Assembly: GCA_023228645.1 (NCBI GenBank)
Contig: JALOAT010000003.1
Coordinates: 62,001 to 126,000, forward strand
Reading direction: 5' to 3'
Origin: Gammaproteobacteria bacterium
GTDB lineage: Bacteria > Pseudomonadota > Gammaproteobacteria > Thiohalomonadales > Thiohalomonadaceae
DNA length: 64,000 nucleotides
The notes beneath the pieces were generated by a model. The model was not told where the DNA came from. It ran no database searches and was given only the letters and a program-made list of their open reading frames with translations. The translations under genes and the position numbers were made by a program. Shown here piece by piece: positions 26,161 through 34,177 of the stretch. Position 1 is the first letter of the stretch, and the number at the start of each line of letters is the position of its first letter.

Positions 26161-27048
26161 ATGGGTGGTACAGCTTTTAAAAATATCCCTGTGAGACGAA
26201 TCAAGCTTGAAGAAATTCGTGACACTCTTGATTATTTCCAATCGACAATTCAATATCCTGGTTTCGACCTAGATTATATCTACGATAATCTTTTAGGGTC
26301 TGTGGGTAAACAACCTGACAGTGGCGACATTGATATCGCAGTCGATGATATTAAATTTCCTTGGAAGAAATTTAAAAGTCACGCATTGTTATCATTTCCT
26401 GAAGCTCAACGGGCTGGTAATGGTAAGAATACATTGCAGGTAAACTTTGCCATCCCAATTCAAGGGAAGCCGGAAAATGGTTATTGCCAGATTGATTTAA
26501 TCACTGGTAACCCTGAATGGCTCAAATTTACTCATTATTCTCCAGGTGCTGCATCAGCATTCAAGGGTGTTTATTTGTCAACACTTTTGGGCGTGATGGC
26601 TAAGATGGATATTGGTTATTTGGCTGGCGAAGATTCAATTAACGCTATTGCTAAAGTTTCTTGGGCATACGACCTTGAGCGCGGTCTTCGACGTAGGTGG
26701 ATGATTTTAGATGATCGTGACATCTATTGCGAAGTTGATGCTGATAGGTGGGAAAGCCAATTGGGTTATTTGATGGACAGGGGTGTAATTCCTGCTGGTC
26801 CAACTCCTAGATTTTCAAGAGTTGGTTACATTGATGACCCAGAAACAGTTGTTGATATCCTGTTCAAAGGAAAGCTCACTAAGGATGATTTAGTGAGCTT
26901 TGAAGTTGGCTTTAAGGTTGCTATGGAAATCTATAGCGATCAAAAAGAACAAATGACTACTCGACTAATTGAAGCTTTACAGCGAAGTGGTTTAAAGAGT
27001 ACTAAGAACAAGGATGAAATTGAAGAGTCGGTTAGAGCTTTGCTTTAA
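26161..27048 (+). CDS. Pol-beta-type nucleotidyltransferase-fold protein
   Basis: 295 residues. LLGSVGKQPDSGDIDIAVDD has the G-S plus D-x-D catalytic pattern of nucleotidyltransferases; QIDLITG may hold the third Asp. The C-terminal half is helical. It could add nucleotides to RNA or small molecules; the substrate is unknown. A strong AAAGGAG and promoter lie upstream and a terminator overlaps its end. Confidence 0.7.
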   Translation: MGGTAFKNIPVRRIKLEEIRDTLDYFQSTIQYPGFDLDYIYDNLLGSVGKQPDSGDIDIAVDDIKFPWKKFKSHALLSFPEAQRAGNGKNTLQVNFAIPIQGKPENGYCQIDLITGNPEWLKFTHYSPGAASAFKGVYLSTLLGVMAKMDIGYLAGEDSINAIAKVSWAYDLERGLRRRWMILDDRDIYCEVDADRWESQLGYLMDRGVIPAGPTPRFSRVGYIDDPETVVDILFKGKLTKDDLVSFEVGFKVAMEIYSDQKEQMTTRLIEALQRSGLKSTKNKDEIEESVRALL

Positions 27049-27060
27049 CCGACTTTTTTA
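27026..27060 (+). terminator. Intrinsic terminator between convergent genes
   Basis: AGTCGGTTA/TAACCGACT stem followed by TTTTTT; overlaps the nucleotidyltransferase stop and the end of the minus-strand Smr gene. Confidence 0.75.
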
Positions 27061-27422
27061 TTAAGAGATATTAATACTTGGCCTGTATTTTTAGGATCGA
27101 TTCGATGAGACCTAACTTTATCACTGAGTGTAGATGACAACCAATATGGAACTAGTCTTTTCAAGCTTCCAGTTCCATTAGAACCTTTGCCAGTTATGAT
27201 AACAATTTCGCGCTGATTAGCATCATAGTTCTGTTGGATGAAGCAGGATATATTGTGGTAAGCCTGGTCCTGTGTCATTCCGTGGAGATCGAGATATTTC
27301 GAAGGGCAAGCGCGGATGATATTATCATTTACTAATGTCTTGACGCGAACTCGTGGGCTATTGATTACAGATTGGCATACTGCATTCCATAATTTTTGTT
27401 CACTCTCAGTCAATTTTCGCAT
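27045..27422 (-). CDS. Smr-domain endonuclease-like protein
   Basis: 125 residues. LDLHGMTQDQAYHNI and VIITGKGSNGTG are the two signature motifs of Smr domains (as in the C-terminus of MutS2 and SmrB). SmrB-type proteins cut mRNA at collided ribosomes, which would suit a phage with tmRNA and Pth2; a DNA role is also possible. On the minus strand between two plus-strand genes. Confidence 0.85.
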   Translation of the reverse strand: MRKLTESEQKLWNAVCQSVINSPRVRVKTLVNDNIIRACPSKYLDLHGMTQDQAYHNISCFIQQNYDANQREIVIITGKGSNGTGSLKRLVPYWLSSTLSDKVRSHRIDPKNTGQVLISLNKKVG

Positions 27423-27448
27423 AAACTACTCACAACCTATAAATACCG

Positions 27449-27476
27449 TTGACACACTGCTGTCATTTGTTATATA
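27449..27476 (+). promoter_or_regulatory. Sigma70-type promoter
   Basis: TTGACA (27449-27454), 16-base spacer, TATATA (27471-27476); drives a 170-base leader before the small gene at 27647. Confidence 0.7.
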
Positions 27477-27502
27477 TTTACGATACATTAAATCATAAAA
27501 GG

Positions 27503-27559
27503 ATGCAAGCACAAATGGAACCTACTCGAAGTAGTGAACCTCCGAAAATTGTGTCCTAA
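27503..27559 (+). CDS. Possible leader peptide overlapping an 11-bp hairpin
   Basis: 18-codon frame (MQAQMEPTRSSEPPKIVS) whose stop lies in the left arm of a perfect stem, GTCCTAACACC (27553-27563) with GGTGTTAGGAC (27574-27584). A second 10-bp hairpin (27604-27627) precedes the next ribosome site. No U-run, so any control is probably of translation or mRNA stability. Speculative. Confidence 0.35.
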   Translation: MQAQMEPTRSSEPPKIVS

Positions 27560-27646
27560 CACCATTATTAACCGGTGTTAGGACTAAGGTTTAACTGACA
27601 CTGGATTCTAAAAGTTATTTTAGAATCTTATTTAGGAGATTTTAAA

Positions 27647-27877
27647 ATGGCAAATTATACTCGTGAACAATTTGAAAAAGAAGTTCAATTCTCAAAGCTT
27701 ATTTTGAAGAATGTGATCATTCACAATAAAGATGCTAAGATGGTAGCGAATGCTAGGACTATTTTGGCGACGCCAGTCTTGTTTGAGCGCTTTGTAATTA
27801 ACCGCTTGAATAAAAAGTACCCAAAAGTAGTCGAGAAGACATTTTCTCTATCAAGCTTAATGTTTTGGAAGAAATGA
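27647..27877 (+). CDS. Small basic hypothetical protein
   Basis: 76 residues with a strong TTAGGAG site. Helical and Lys/Val-rich, ending SSLMFWKK. Own promoter, structured leader and terminator make it a monocistronic, probably early gene. No family recognised. Confidence 0.65.
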   Translation: MANYTREQFEKEVQFSKLILKNVIIHNKDAKMVANARTILATPVLFERFVINRLNKKYPKVVEKTFSLSSLMFWKK

Positions 27878-27905
27878 AAAAGCCCGGATTACTCCGGGCT
27901 TTTAT
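27877..27905. terminator. Bidirectional intrinsic terminator
   Basis: AAGCCCGGA-TTAC-TCCGGGCTT with A-run on one side and TTTTAT on the other, between convergent genes. Confidence 0.85.
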
Positions 27906-29025
27906 CTATATCAACCATTGAAAGAAATTGTTCTTTAGTCATTTGATAGTTTGATTCTACAAATGATTTACGCAATACTTTAATGATGAAGCCCATATTT
28001 GGGCCTGGCTTTACACCAATTTCGATCAAATCCTTACCAGATACTGGAAAAGTTGGAATGATCCAATTTTTCAAAATCTCGTAATCGTCTTTTCGATGTT
28101 GAATTTTCATCAACTCCAAAACATAATAACGATCAGTACCTTCAAAAATAGCTTCTTTCAGTACCTTGACATCGTCAATTATGTTTCGAAAATTGGTCAA
28201 ATACACCAACTGGCTTTCTTCTTTACTGGACAGCTTCCAACGATCGCACACAATTTCAACGAACGCAAAATCAATATACGCTGCCAAAATTGTCACTGGA
28301 TCCCTAGATGCTGGAACCGCCGGCTTATTAATCATCAAATCAATAGCACCGGTGATTTTTGAATGATCCATCAAATCCATAATGAAATCAACGTGTTCAC
28401 CAGAGAAGATTTTCTTCATTTCAGACCAAATACGTTCGCCAGAAATATTAGCCAGTCCTTGGCGATTTGCTGAAATAATAGCCAGTGTTTCTACGTCTGC
28501 TTCTGGCTTGGGCATTCGGCCCAAAAACCTAAAATAACGCAGAATACGCAAATAGTCTTCTTGGATGCGCTTTTCAGCATCACCAACAAAACGTACCAGG
28601 CCAGCTTTTAGATCAGCAATACCACCAAAGTAGTCATAAATGACTCCGTCAAAATCCATACTCATTGCGTTAAACGTGAAATCTCGACGTTCAGCGTCAA
28701 CTTTCCAATCATCAGTAAAACCCACAACCGCGTGACGGCCATCAGTTTCCAAATCCTGCCGTAATGTAGTGATTTCATAAGGCTCACTGTTAATCACCGC
28801 AGTAATAGTGCCGTGACCGTTGCTCATATCAAAGCATTCGATATTAGCTGCTCTCAAGATGCTGATAATATCATCAGGCAATGCCGGCGTGGTCATATCC
28901 CAATCCTTAGGATTAATGCCCAACAGCATATCCCGGACACAGCCGCCAACTAGTCGCACAGGAACGTTGGCATTCTCGAATGCAATTCGGATCAGGTCCA
29001 TATCAGGATTGAATTTGTTTTTCAT
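27889..29025 (-). CDS. cca: CCA-adding tRNA nucleotidyltransferase
   Basis: 378 residues. VRLVGGCVRDMLLG, catalytic PKDWDM (D-x-D), RRDFTFNAMS and ILRYFRFLGRM are the ordered motifs of class II CCA-adding/poly(A) polymerases. It adds or repairs tRNA 3' CCA; several tRNAs in this window lack encoded CCA, so it has a clear job. Second gene of a minus-strand pair with tilS. Confidence 0.93.
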   Translation of the reverse strand: MKNKFNPDMDLIRIAFENANVPVRLVGGCVRDMLLGINPKDWDMTTPALPDDIISILRAANIECFDMSNGHGTITAVINSEPYEITTLRQDLETDGRHAVVGFTDDWKVDAERRDFTFNAMSMDFDGVIYDYFGGIADLKAGLVRFVGDAEKRIQEDYLRILRYFRFLGRMPKPEADVETLAIISANRQGLANISGERIWSEMKKIFSGEHVDFIMDLMDHSKITGAIDLMINKPAVPASRDPVTILAAYIDFAFVEIVCDRWKLSSKEESQLVYLTNFRNIIDDVKVLKEAIFEGTDRYYVLELMKIQHRKDDYEILKNWIIPTFPVSGKDLIEIGVKPGPNMGFIIKVLRKSFVESNYQMTKEQFLSMVDIDKSPE

Positions 29026-29056
29026 AGATCCATCTTAGCAGAAGAAACAGGACAAG

Positions 29057-29722
29057 TCAACTCTTGAGGTATTTCTCAATAGAAAGTGGAATCGTTTTAC
29101 TGATGTTTCTACGTTCCATAATTTGTGGAATAATTTCGTTGCGGAGCCAGTTACGTTCTGCATCGTTTTCAGCATTGGTTGGATCGTCAATCCAAGCAAG
29201 GCCACGCTTTCTAGCACATTCTAACAATTCCGATTTTGGAATGTCTAAAAATGGTCTATATTGCCTACCATTATTCTTTTCCATAAACACTGACTGAAGC
29301 CCGACGCCACGGAATAAGTTAAGCATAACAGTTTCGACTTGATCATCTTGGTGATGGCCAGTTACAATAACCGCCTGGCGACCGTTAGAGACTGATTTAG
29401 CAACAGCTTCAAGAAAATCATATCGTTGTTTACGTGCCTCAGCCTCAATTGATGTATGATTAAGCTTAGAATTGAGTTTAATACTCACCCCCTGGCCGAC
29501 GTAATGTTCGATATTGTTCTTAATACAATAATCAATAACGTGCTTTTGCATTTCTACATTGATAGGTTGCAAATTGTGGTTAAAATGTGCTACAACGAAA
29601 TTAGCGTCAGTTCGCGTGAAGAAATCCAACAGGACCATACTATCAACACCGCCCGAAATGGCTAGAACGAATGTAGCATCCATTTCTTCAATTTCGTTTC
29701 GAATTGATCGCCAAGCCGTCAT
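29057..29722 (-). CDS. tilS: tRNA(Ile)-lysidine synthase
   Basis: About 221 residues; the second ATG is chosen because AGGAG abuts the first ATG and is six bases before this one. LAISGGVDSMVLLDF is the PP-loop, TGHHQDDQVETVMLNLFRG and IDDPTNAENDAERNWLRN are TilS-specific. It makes lysidine at C34 of tRNA-Ile(CAU), switching it to Ile. Only the N-terminal catalytic domain is present, as in short TilS forms. Pairs logically with the IleRS at 35.9 kb. Confidence 0.92.
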   Translation of the reverse strand: MTAWRSIRNEIEEMDATFVLAISGGVDSMVLLDFFTRTDANFVVAHFNHNLQPINVEMQKHVIDYCIKNNIEHYVGQGVSIKLNSKLNHTSIEAEARKQRYDFLEAVAKSVSNGRQAVIVTGHHQDDQVETVMLNLFRGVGLQSVFMEKNNGRQYRPFLDIPKSELLECARKRGLAWIDDPTNAENDAERNWLRNEIIPQIMERRNISKTIPLSIEKYLKS

Positions 29723-29746
29723 AAACATCTCCTAAGTTATGATGAT

Positions 29747-29775
29747 CTTATATAATATAATGACTTGCTCGTCAA
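29747..29775 (-). promoter_or_regulatory. Sigma70-type promoter of tilS-cca
   Basis: On the minus strand TTGACG (29775-29770), 17 bases, TATAAG (29752-29747). Confidence 0.65.
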
Positions 29776-29791
29776 TAGCTGTTAATATGAT

Positions 29792-29820
29792 TTGACAAAT
29801 TAGTAAAAACCTGTTAAGGT
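29792..29820 (+). promoter_or_regulatory. Sigma70-type promoter
   Basis: TTGACA (29792-29797), 17 bases, TAAGGT (29815-29820); divergent from the tilS promoter. Confidence 0.65.
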
Positions 29821-29846
29821 TGAAGAAATTTTTAGAGGAATAACAA

Positions 29847-30287
29847 ATGAAAATTGGCATAGTAACTGGTGGCTTTGATCCTTTACACGAAGGTCACATT
29901 GACTACATTAATGCTGCAAAAGCTATGTGCGATATACTGTTAGTGTTTCCGAATTCTGATGCTTGGCTCACTCGAAAGAAAGGCAAGCCATTTATGACAC
30001 AGGCCACTCGATGTGCTATTTTAAGCAATATGCGAAGTGTTAATTTAGTTGTTCCGATGACTGAACAGGATGATCTTACTGGATCTGCTGATTGGGCAAT
30101 TGTTAAGGCACGAACTATGTTTCCACGTGATGAAATTTTATTTATGAATGGGGGCGATAGGACTAAAGATAATATTCCAGAATCAGAAACTGCTCTCCGG
30201 TATGATGTTCAGTTAGTTTTTGGTGTTGGTGGTGAAAACAAAGCAAATTCAAGTTCAGATATTTTAAAAAACTGGGAACAGAATTGA
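29847..30287 (+). CDS. Cytidylyltransferase-like nucleotidyltransferase
   Basis: 146 residues. GGFDPLHEGHIDYINAAK contains the H-x-G-H motif of the cytidylyltransferase/NMNAT superfamily; a Ser-rich SSSDIL near the end corresponds to the second nucleotide-binding motif. It transfers a nucleotide to a phosphorylated small molecule, possibly RfaE/HldE-like or NMN; the substrate cannot be told. AGAGGA precedes the ATG. Confidence 0.78.
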   Translation: MKIGIVTGGFDPLHEGHIDYINAAKAMCDILLVFPNSDAWLTRKKGKPFMTQATRCAILSNMRSVNLVVPMTEQDDLTGSADWAIVKARTMFPRDEILFMNGGDRTKDNIPESETALRYDVQLVFGVGGENKANSSSDILKNWEQN

Positions 30288-30321
30288 CTAAATATTGGTA
30301 GAAATCAAAAAGGACTGATTA

Positions 30322-30342
30322 ATGTGTTTTACTCTTTTTTAG
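30322..30342 (+). CDS. Six-codon ORF with strong ribosome site
   Basis: ATG TGT TTT ACT CTT TTT TAG (MCFTLF) preceded by AAAAAGGA, in the leader of the release-factor-like gene. Probably regulatory or accidental; reported because other very short frames with good ribosome sites occur at 50231 and 51043. Confidence 0.25.
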   Translation: MCFTLF

Positions 30343-30417
30343 AACTTAAAGAAAATTGACGTTGTGATTTAACATTTCACACGATAATACTCTATTGTTT
30401 TAAAAAGGAATAAAAAT

Positions 30418-31071
30418 ATGAAATTAGTTATTATGCCTGGTGAAGGCGGAAAAGACGCTCAATTATTAGCGAAAGATTTGTATCACTCATACCTCAAAGC
30501 TCTTGATGGCTGACTGCACCGCCACGGCCCAGAGGGTCAAGGCTATTTTATTGAGCTAAAAAAACCAAACGACAATCTTAAGAAAGAAGTTGGCGGCCAT
30601 CGTTTCCAGCGTGTACCTCCAACTGAGCGCAGGGGCAGAGTCCATACTTCGTCAGTAAAGGTCGCTTTAATTGACGCCAAAATGGAAAAAACTGAAATAC
30701 GCGATAGCGATTTACGGGTAGAATGGTTTTCTGGGACAGGTAAAGGCGGCCAACACCGAAATAAGCACCAATGTTCCTGCAGATTGATCCATATTCCAAC
30801 AGGTTTGGTGGAAGTACGCCAAAGCCGTTCTAGAGAATCTAATTACCAAGAGGCTCGACAGGCCCTAGCAAATAAGTTACAATCAATGGATAATGCTGTT
30901 CTTTCTAGTCTAAAGACTGAACAGTATAAGGAAAGTGGCTCTGGCCAGCGTGGTGATAAAATTCGCACAATTCGTTTTCAGGATAATCAGGCTTGGGATG
31001 AAAGAACGGGAAAAATTATTACAGCCAAGTCGTATATGAACGGTGGAATGAAGGATTTTTGGAATGATTAA
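30418..31071 (+). CDS. RF1-like peptide chain release factor with in-frame UGA
   Basis: One frame of 217 sense-plus-stop codons runs from an ATG with AAGGA to the SerRS overlap, broken once by TGA at 30511-30513 (codon 32). On both sides the protein is release-factor-like: GEGGKDAQLLAKDLY before; GGHRFQRVPPTERRGRVHTSS, with PPT in place of the RF1 P-x-T anticodon motif, and GKGGQH (the catalytic GGQ) after. Domain 1 is absent. The UGA is followed by C, a weak stop context also found at the prfB recoding site, but here the frame does not change, so readthrough or gene decay are the options. GGQ lies at residues 110-112. Confidence 0.72.
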
Positions 31072-32308
31072 TATTGATGATGTCAGAACTGATCGCGAAG
31101 CCGTAAAACGTGCATTAAAGGGGCGCGGCGGAGGAGCAATTGACGATTTGTTTTGGGCTGATGAGCAATTTCGTCTTTATACAACAAAGTTGCAAGCTGC
31201 TGAAAATGAACGAAACAACCTTAATAAAGCAATTGGTGATGCATACAGGCTTAAATTACCTGCTGAAGATCTGAAAGAACAAGCAAAAGCAACTAATGAG
31301 CAAATTGATCATTATAAGAAAAATGTTGATTTGTTGAAAGATGTTCGTGATAGCATTTGGGCTAAGGTACCAAATATTCCACACTACGATGTTCCAGAAG
31401 GTGGTGAGGAAAATAATCTTGTAGTACATCAGGATGACATTCCTGAATTTGATTTTGAAATCAAAGAGCATCACCTTCTTCCAGGATTTAACTTTGAACA
31501 AGCAACAAAAATCGCAGGGACTCGCTTTAATGTGATGACTGGCACATTGGCTAAATTGCACCGAGTGATTGGTCAGTTTATGATTGACCATCACGTTGAG
31601 GAATATGGTTTTACTGAAGTAGATGTTCCTTATTTGGTGAATCAGCAAACGATGTTTGGTACCGGTCAGCTTCCAAAATTTGAAGAGGACTTGTTTAAAA
31701 CCGTAGATGGTCGATATTTGATCCCAACTGGCGAAGTGCCAATGACAAATTTGGTTGCCAATCAAATTTTGGATTATGGTGATTTACCATTGCGTATGGT
31801 TGGACTAACACCGTGCTTTAGGGCCGAAGCAGGCAGTGCTGGTAGAGACACTCACGGGCTCATACGCCAACATCAATTCCATAAAGTAGAAATGGTAACC
31901 ATTTCTACTCCAGACCAAAGCGGATATGAACATCAGCATATGCTGAATGCTGCGGAAATGATTCTTAAGAAACTTGATTTACCATTTAGGCGAGTTTTAT
32001 TAGCAGCGGGTGATATGGGATTTGGCGCCAGAAAAACTTACGATTTGGAAGTTTGGCTTCCGGGCCAAAAGGCTTGGCGTGAAATTAGCTCGATCAGCAA
32101 TTGTGGCGATTTTCAGGCCCGACGTATGGCCGCACGAGTAAAGCTGCCAGGAGATAAAAAGACTACTTTGGTCCATACATTAAATGGTAGCGGATTGGCT
32201 GTTGGTCGGACTCTTGTAGCTATTTTGGAAAATTATCAACAGCCAGATGGCTGGGTGGCAATACCTGAAATACTTCAACCATATTTTCCAGATCGAATTA
32301 TCCTTTGA
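31064..32308 (+). CDS. serS: Seryl-tRNA synthetase
   Basis: 414 residues, near bacterial length. An N-terminal helical arm (about 25-105) that grips the long variable arm of tRNA-Ser is followed by a class II catalytic domain: TGEVPMTNLVA, motif 2 CFRAEAGSAGRDTHGLIRQH, motif 3 GSGLAVGRTLVAILE. Overlaps the release-factor gene by 8 bases. With the tRNA-Ser cluster at 33.2-35.1 kb it forms a serine-decoding module. Confidence 0.96.
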   Translation: MINIDDVRTDREAVKRALKGRGGGAIDDLFWADEQFRLYTTKLQAAENERNNLNKAIGDAYRLKLPAEDLKEQAKATNEQIDHYKKNVDLLKDVRDSIWAKVPNIPHYDVPEGGEENNLVVHQDDIPEFDFEIKEHHLLPGFNFEQATKIAGTRFNVMTGTLAKLHRVIGQFMIDHHVEEYGFTEVDVPYLVNQQTMFGTGQLPKFEEDLFKTVDGRYLIPTGEVPMTNLVANQILDYGDLPLRMVGLTPCFRAEAGSAGRDTHGLIRQHQFHKVEMVTISTPDQSGYEHQHMLNAAEMILKKLDLPFRRVLLAAGDMGFGARKTYDLEVWLPGQKAWREISSISNCGDFQARRMAARVKLPGDKKTTLVHTLNGSGLAVGRTLVAILENYQQPDGWVAIPEILQPYFPDRIIL

Positions 32309-32333
32309 CATTAAAATACAAAGCTGCTATTAG
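32305..32333 (+). promoter_or_regulatory. Sigma70-type promoter
   Basis: TTGACA (32305-32310), 17 bases, TATTAG (32328-32333), overlapping the serS stop. Confidence 0.68.
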
Positions 32334-32357
32334 AGGATAAGAAAATGGGGGAAGTTT

Positions 32358-32996
32358 GTGGGCTTTAAGATTCATAAAGTATTAGGTTACGGTTTTCATA
32401 ATATCGTGGATCGCGACCCGAGAGTTGATTGGGACCAGTACGAATATGCTCTTGAAACCCAAATTTCTGACTTTAATACCTTTCTGCGTCTGATTGAAGA
32501 TGATTCAGATATTGAAATGAGACTTTATTGGCGCGATGGGCACAAACAAAATTTATCAGCATATATGAGTCAGTTTGTGAGTTACCAAACTGAAACTGGC
32601 TTATCTAATATAATGCTTTTTACCCATATTGGTATGCCTGATTGGCACCGATATAATGATTCAATGGATTACTATAATTCAGTTTTGAATAATGATTATG
32701 GTATGGAACCGTCATTCAAATATATTCCATATGGGATTTATCCATATGAGCACGGTAAAATGACATACATACCAAATGGACAAAAGGTTAAATCAGAAGC
32801 AATTAGGCTGTTTCGTGACGTTAAGCAATCAATCACAATGGAAAATGGTGATATAATTGATTTTTCCAAAGAGGATTTGATCGATCGATTCGCCCCTCCA
32901 ACACCTTTGTTGGTAAGATATTTGGCTAAGTTTTTCGGTGTCCGGGATGAATATCTGGATACTATGCAGTCTGGTTTATATGAATATTGGTCATAA
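32358..32996 (+). CDS. Hypothetical protein (GTG start)
   Basis: 212 residues. The GTG at 32358 is five bases after GGGGGA; a competing ATG at 32344 opens only a seven-codon frame that ends inside this gene. Aromatic-rich, beta-like (IMLFTHIGMPDWHRYND). It has its own promoter; no family recognised. Confidence 0.58.
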   Translation: MGFKIHKVLGYGFHNIVDRDPRVDWDQYEYALETQISDFNTFLRLIEDDSDIEMRLYWRDGHKQNLSAYMSQFVSYQTETGLSNIMLFTHIGMPDWHRYNDSMDYYNSVLNNDYGMEPSFKYIPYGIYPYEHGKMTYIPNGQKVKSEAIRLFRDVKQSITMENGDIIDFSKEDLIDRFAPPTPLLVRYLAKFFGVRDEYLDTMQSGLYEYWS

Positions 32997-33025
32997 AATA
33001 AATCAGAATTTTTATTATTTTACTA

Positions 33026-33052
33026 TTGACAGAATACTAAATAGAATATAAG
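33026..33052 (+). promoter_or_regulatory. Promoter of the serine tRNA operon
   Basis: TTGACA (33026-33031) followed after 15 bases by TATAAG (33047-33052); an ACTAAATAG late-type element overlaps. The short spacer makes strength uncertain. Confidence 0.55.
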
Positions 33053-33089
33053 CTGAACAAAGTTAAAGCAAACAGGAAAGATTAAACGA

Positions 33090-33137
33090 ATGTTCATTAT
33101 TTCATCATCCAGTAGTTCGTCCATCCCAATGGGGTGA
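33090..33137 (+). CDS. Serine leader peptide (attenuator)
   Basis: 15-residue frame MFIISSSSSSSIPMG with AGGAAAG 9 bases upstream. Seven consecutive serines use TCA, TCA, TCC, AGT, AGT, TCG and TCC, so all four serine anticodon classes are sampled. Its last codons contain GGGGTG, which can pair with CACCCC in the left arm of the terminator at 33171. Charged tRNA-Ser shortage should stall ribosomes on the Ser run, free GGGGTG, block the terminator and switch on the tRNA genes behind it. This is the logic of amino-acid attenuators such as trp and his. Confidence 0.82.
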   Translation: MFIISSSSSSSIPMG

Positions 33138-33198
33138 ACAGTATCTATTGAATGATAGGTTTGCTGTTACACCCCCTAGGAAACTAGGGGGTTTTTTA
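33131..33198 (+). promoter_or_regulatory. Serine attenuator (antiterminator/terminator switch)
   Basis: Mutually exclusive pairings: antiterminator GGGGTG (33131-33136) with CACCCC (around 33170-33175), or terminator CCCCCTAG (33172-33179) with CTAGGGGG (33184-33191). An AACAG/CTGTT stem (33137-33168) spans the space between. Placed after the serine leader peptide and three bases before a tRNA-Ser. Confidence 0.75.
33171..33198 (+). terminator. Attenuator terminator before tRNA-Ser
   Basis: 8-bp GC-rich stem CCCCCTAG/CTAGGGGG with GAAA loop and TTTTTT; ends three bases before the first tRNA-Ser. Confidence 0.88.
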
Positions 33199-33200
33199 TT

Positions 33201-33289
33201 GGAGAGTAATTGTGCCGGGGATGCACACCTAGTTTTGAAAACTAGTGGAACCGTAAGGTCAGGGGTTCGATTCCGCCTACCCTCCGCCA
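33201..33289 (+). tRNA. tRNA-Ser(TGA), copy 1, with irregular stems
   Basis: Class II tRNA: D-arm TGTGC/GCACA, anticodon stem CTAGT/ACTAG around TTTGAAA, variable arm ACC-GTAA-GGT, T-loop TTCGATT, discriminator G and encoded CCA. The acceptor has one A-C mismatch and the T-stem a bulged G, so it may be partly decayed. It is the first gene after the serine attenuator. Confidence 0.78.
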
Positions 33290-33297
33290 AAATATAT

Positions 33298-33384
33298 GGA
33301 CAGTTGGCAGAGTGGCCGATTGCACTGGTCTTGAAAACCGGAGGACCTGCGAGGGTCCCGTGGGTTCGAATCCCACACTGTCCT
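33298..33384 (+). tRNA. tRNA-Ser(TGA), copy 2
   Basis: Regular class II fold: acceptor GGACAGT/ACTGTCC, anticodon loop CTTGAAA, variable arm GGACC/GGGTCC, T-stem GTGGG/CCCAC. The base after the acceptor is T instead of the usual Ser G73, and CCA is not encoded. Confidence 0.88.
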
Positions 33385-33404
33385 CAAAAATTGAATGGAT
33401 TTTT

Positions 33405-34076
33405 ATGTTTAATATAATTTACAAAATAACAAACAAACTAAATGGTAAGATCTATATTGGCAAGCATATTACTGATGATTTAGATGATGGCTATATGGGT
33501 TCAGGAAAATTAATAAAATCTGCTATAGAAAAATATGGAATAAAAAACTTTGATAAAGAAACATTATATATTTTTGATAATGAAAATGATATGAATAATA
33601 AAGAACGTGAAATAGTTAACGAAGATTTTGTAAAAGATAACAATACTTATAATTTAATGCTTGGCGGAACTGGTGGCTTTACAATATACAACTTAGAAGG
33701 CTCTTATTACAAAGATCGAGGATTTGAAACTAAGGCAGAATGGAATAAATTTATTTCACCATTTGGTAAACCAGGTTATGAATGGATACTTGAAAAAGCA
33801 AGATTGCGGTTTGTGGAATGTAAAGGATGGGTTAAAGGTTCTGAAGCTATGAAAGAATTCCATAGCTTGAATCCAGAAAAAGCTAAAGAATTTAGTAAAT
33901 TATCTAAATCTGATAGTGCTATTAAAAAATGGAAAGAAAAAAATGATGGCTTCCAAACTGGAAGGAAAAATTCACAATTCGGAACTATGTGGATTACTGA
34001 CGGATCTAAAAACCAGAAAATTAAAAAGGATATGGTAATTCCAATAGGATGGTATAAAGGAAGAACAGTAGTTTAA
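33405..34076 (+). CDS. GIY-YIG homing endonuclease in the tRNA cluster
   Basis: 223 residues from the ATG at 33405. IIYKITNKLNGKIYIGKH is the GIY-YIG module, with the segment DDGYMGSGKLIKSAIEKYG found in Seg-type phage enzymes; the C-terminal WITDGSKNQKI region is a typical DNA-binding module. It probably cuts phage DNA near its own site and spreads by repair. Its very AT-rich sequence differs from its neighbours. It sits between tRNA genes, and a truncated relative lies at 34770. Confidence 0.88.
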   Translation: MFNIIYKITNKLNGKIYIGKHITDDLDDGYMGSGKLIKSAIEKYGIKNFDKETLYIFDNENDMNNKEREIVNEDFVKDNNTYNLMLGGTGGFTIYNLEGSYYKDRGFETKAEWNKFISPFGKPGYEWILEKARLRFVECKGWVKGSEAMKEFHSLNPEKAKEFSKLSKSDSAIKKWKEKNDGFQTGRKNSQFGTMWITDGSKNQKIKKDMVIPIGWYKGRTVV

Positions 34077-34082
34077 ATTTGC

Positions 34083-34173
34083 GGAGTCGTTAGTTGCCAG
34101 GGCGCAACCACCGCCTGGAAAGCGGTTGATACCTAAAAAACGGTATGGGTTTCGAGTACCCACGGCTCCTCCA
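34083..34173 (+). tRNA. tRNA-Ser(GGA)
   Basis: Acceptor GGAGTCG/CGGCTCC (one G-U), D-arm GTTGC/GCAAC, anticodon stem ACCGC/GCGGT around CTGGAAA, variable arm ATACC/GGTAT, T-arm GGGT-TTCGAGT-ACCC, discriminator T and encoded CCA. U73 is unusual for serine. Confidence 0.88.
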
Positions 34174-34177
34174 ATAC

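Noticed and set aside
30357..30395. TTGACG...GATAAT promoter before the release-factor gene
   Set aside because: The spacer would be about 21 bases, too long for a convincing sigma70 promoter.
30418..31071. Genome-wide UGA reassignment to explain the release-factor gene
   Set aside because: UGA clearly ends many genes here, often in ATGA overlaps, so it is a normal stop.
33105..33417. Open frames on both strands (33148-33417 plus, 33105-33290 minus)
   Set aside because: They coincide with the attenuator and two tRNA-Ser genes; base pairing explains the conservation better.
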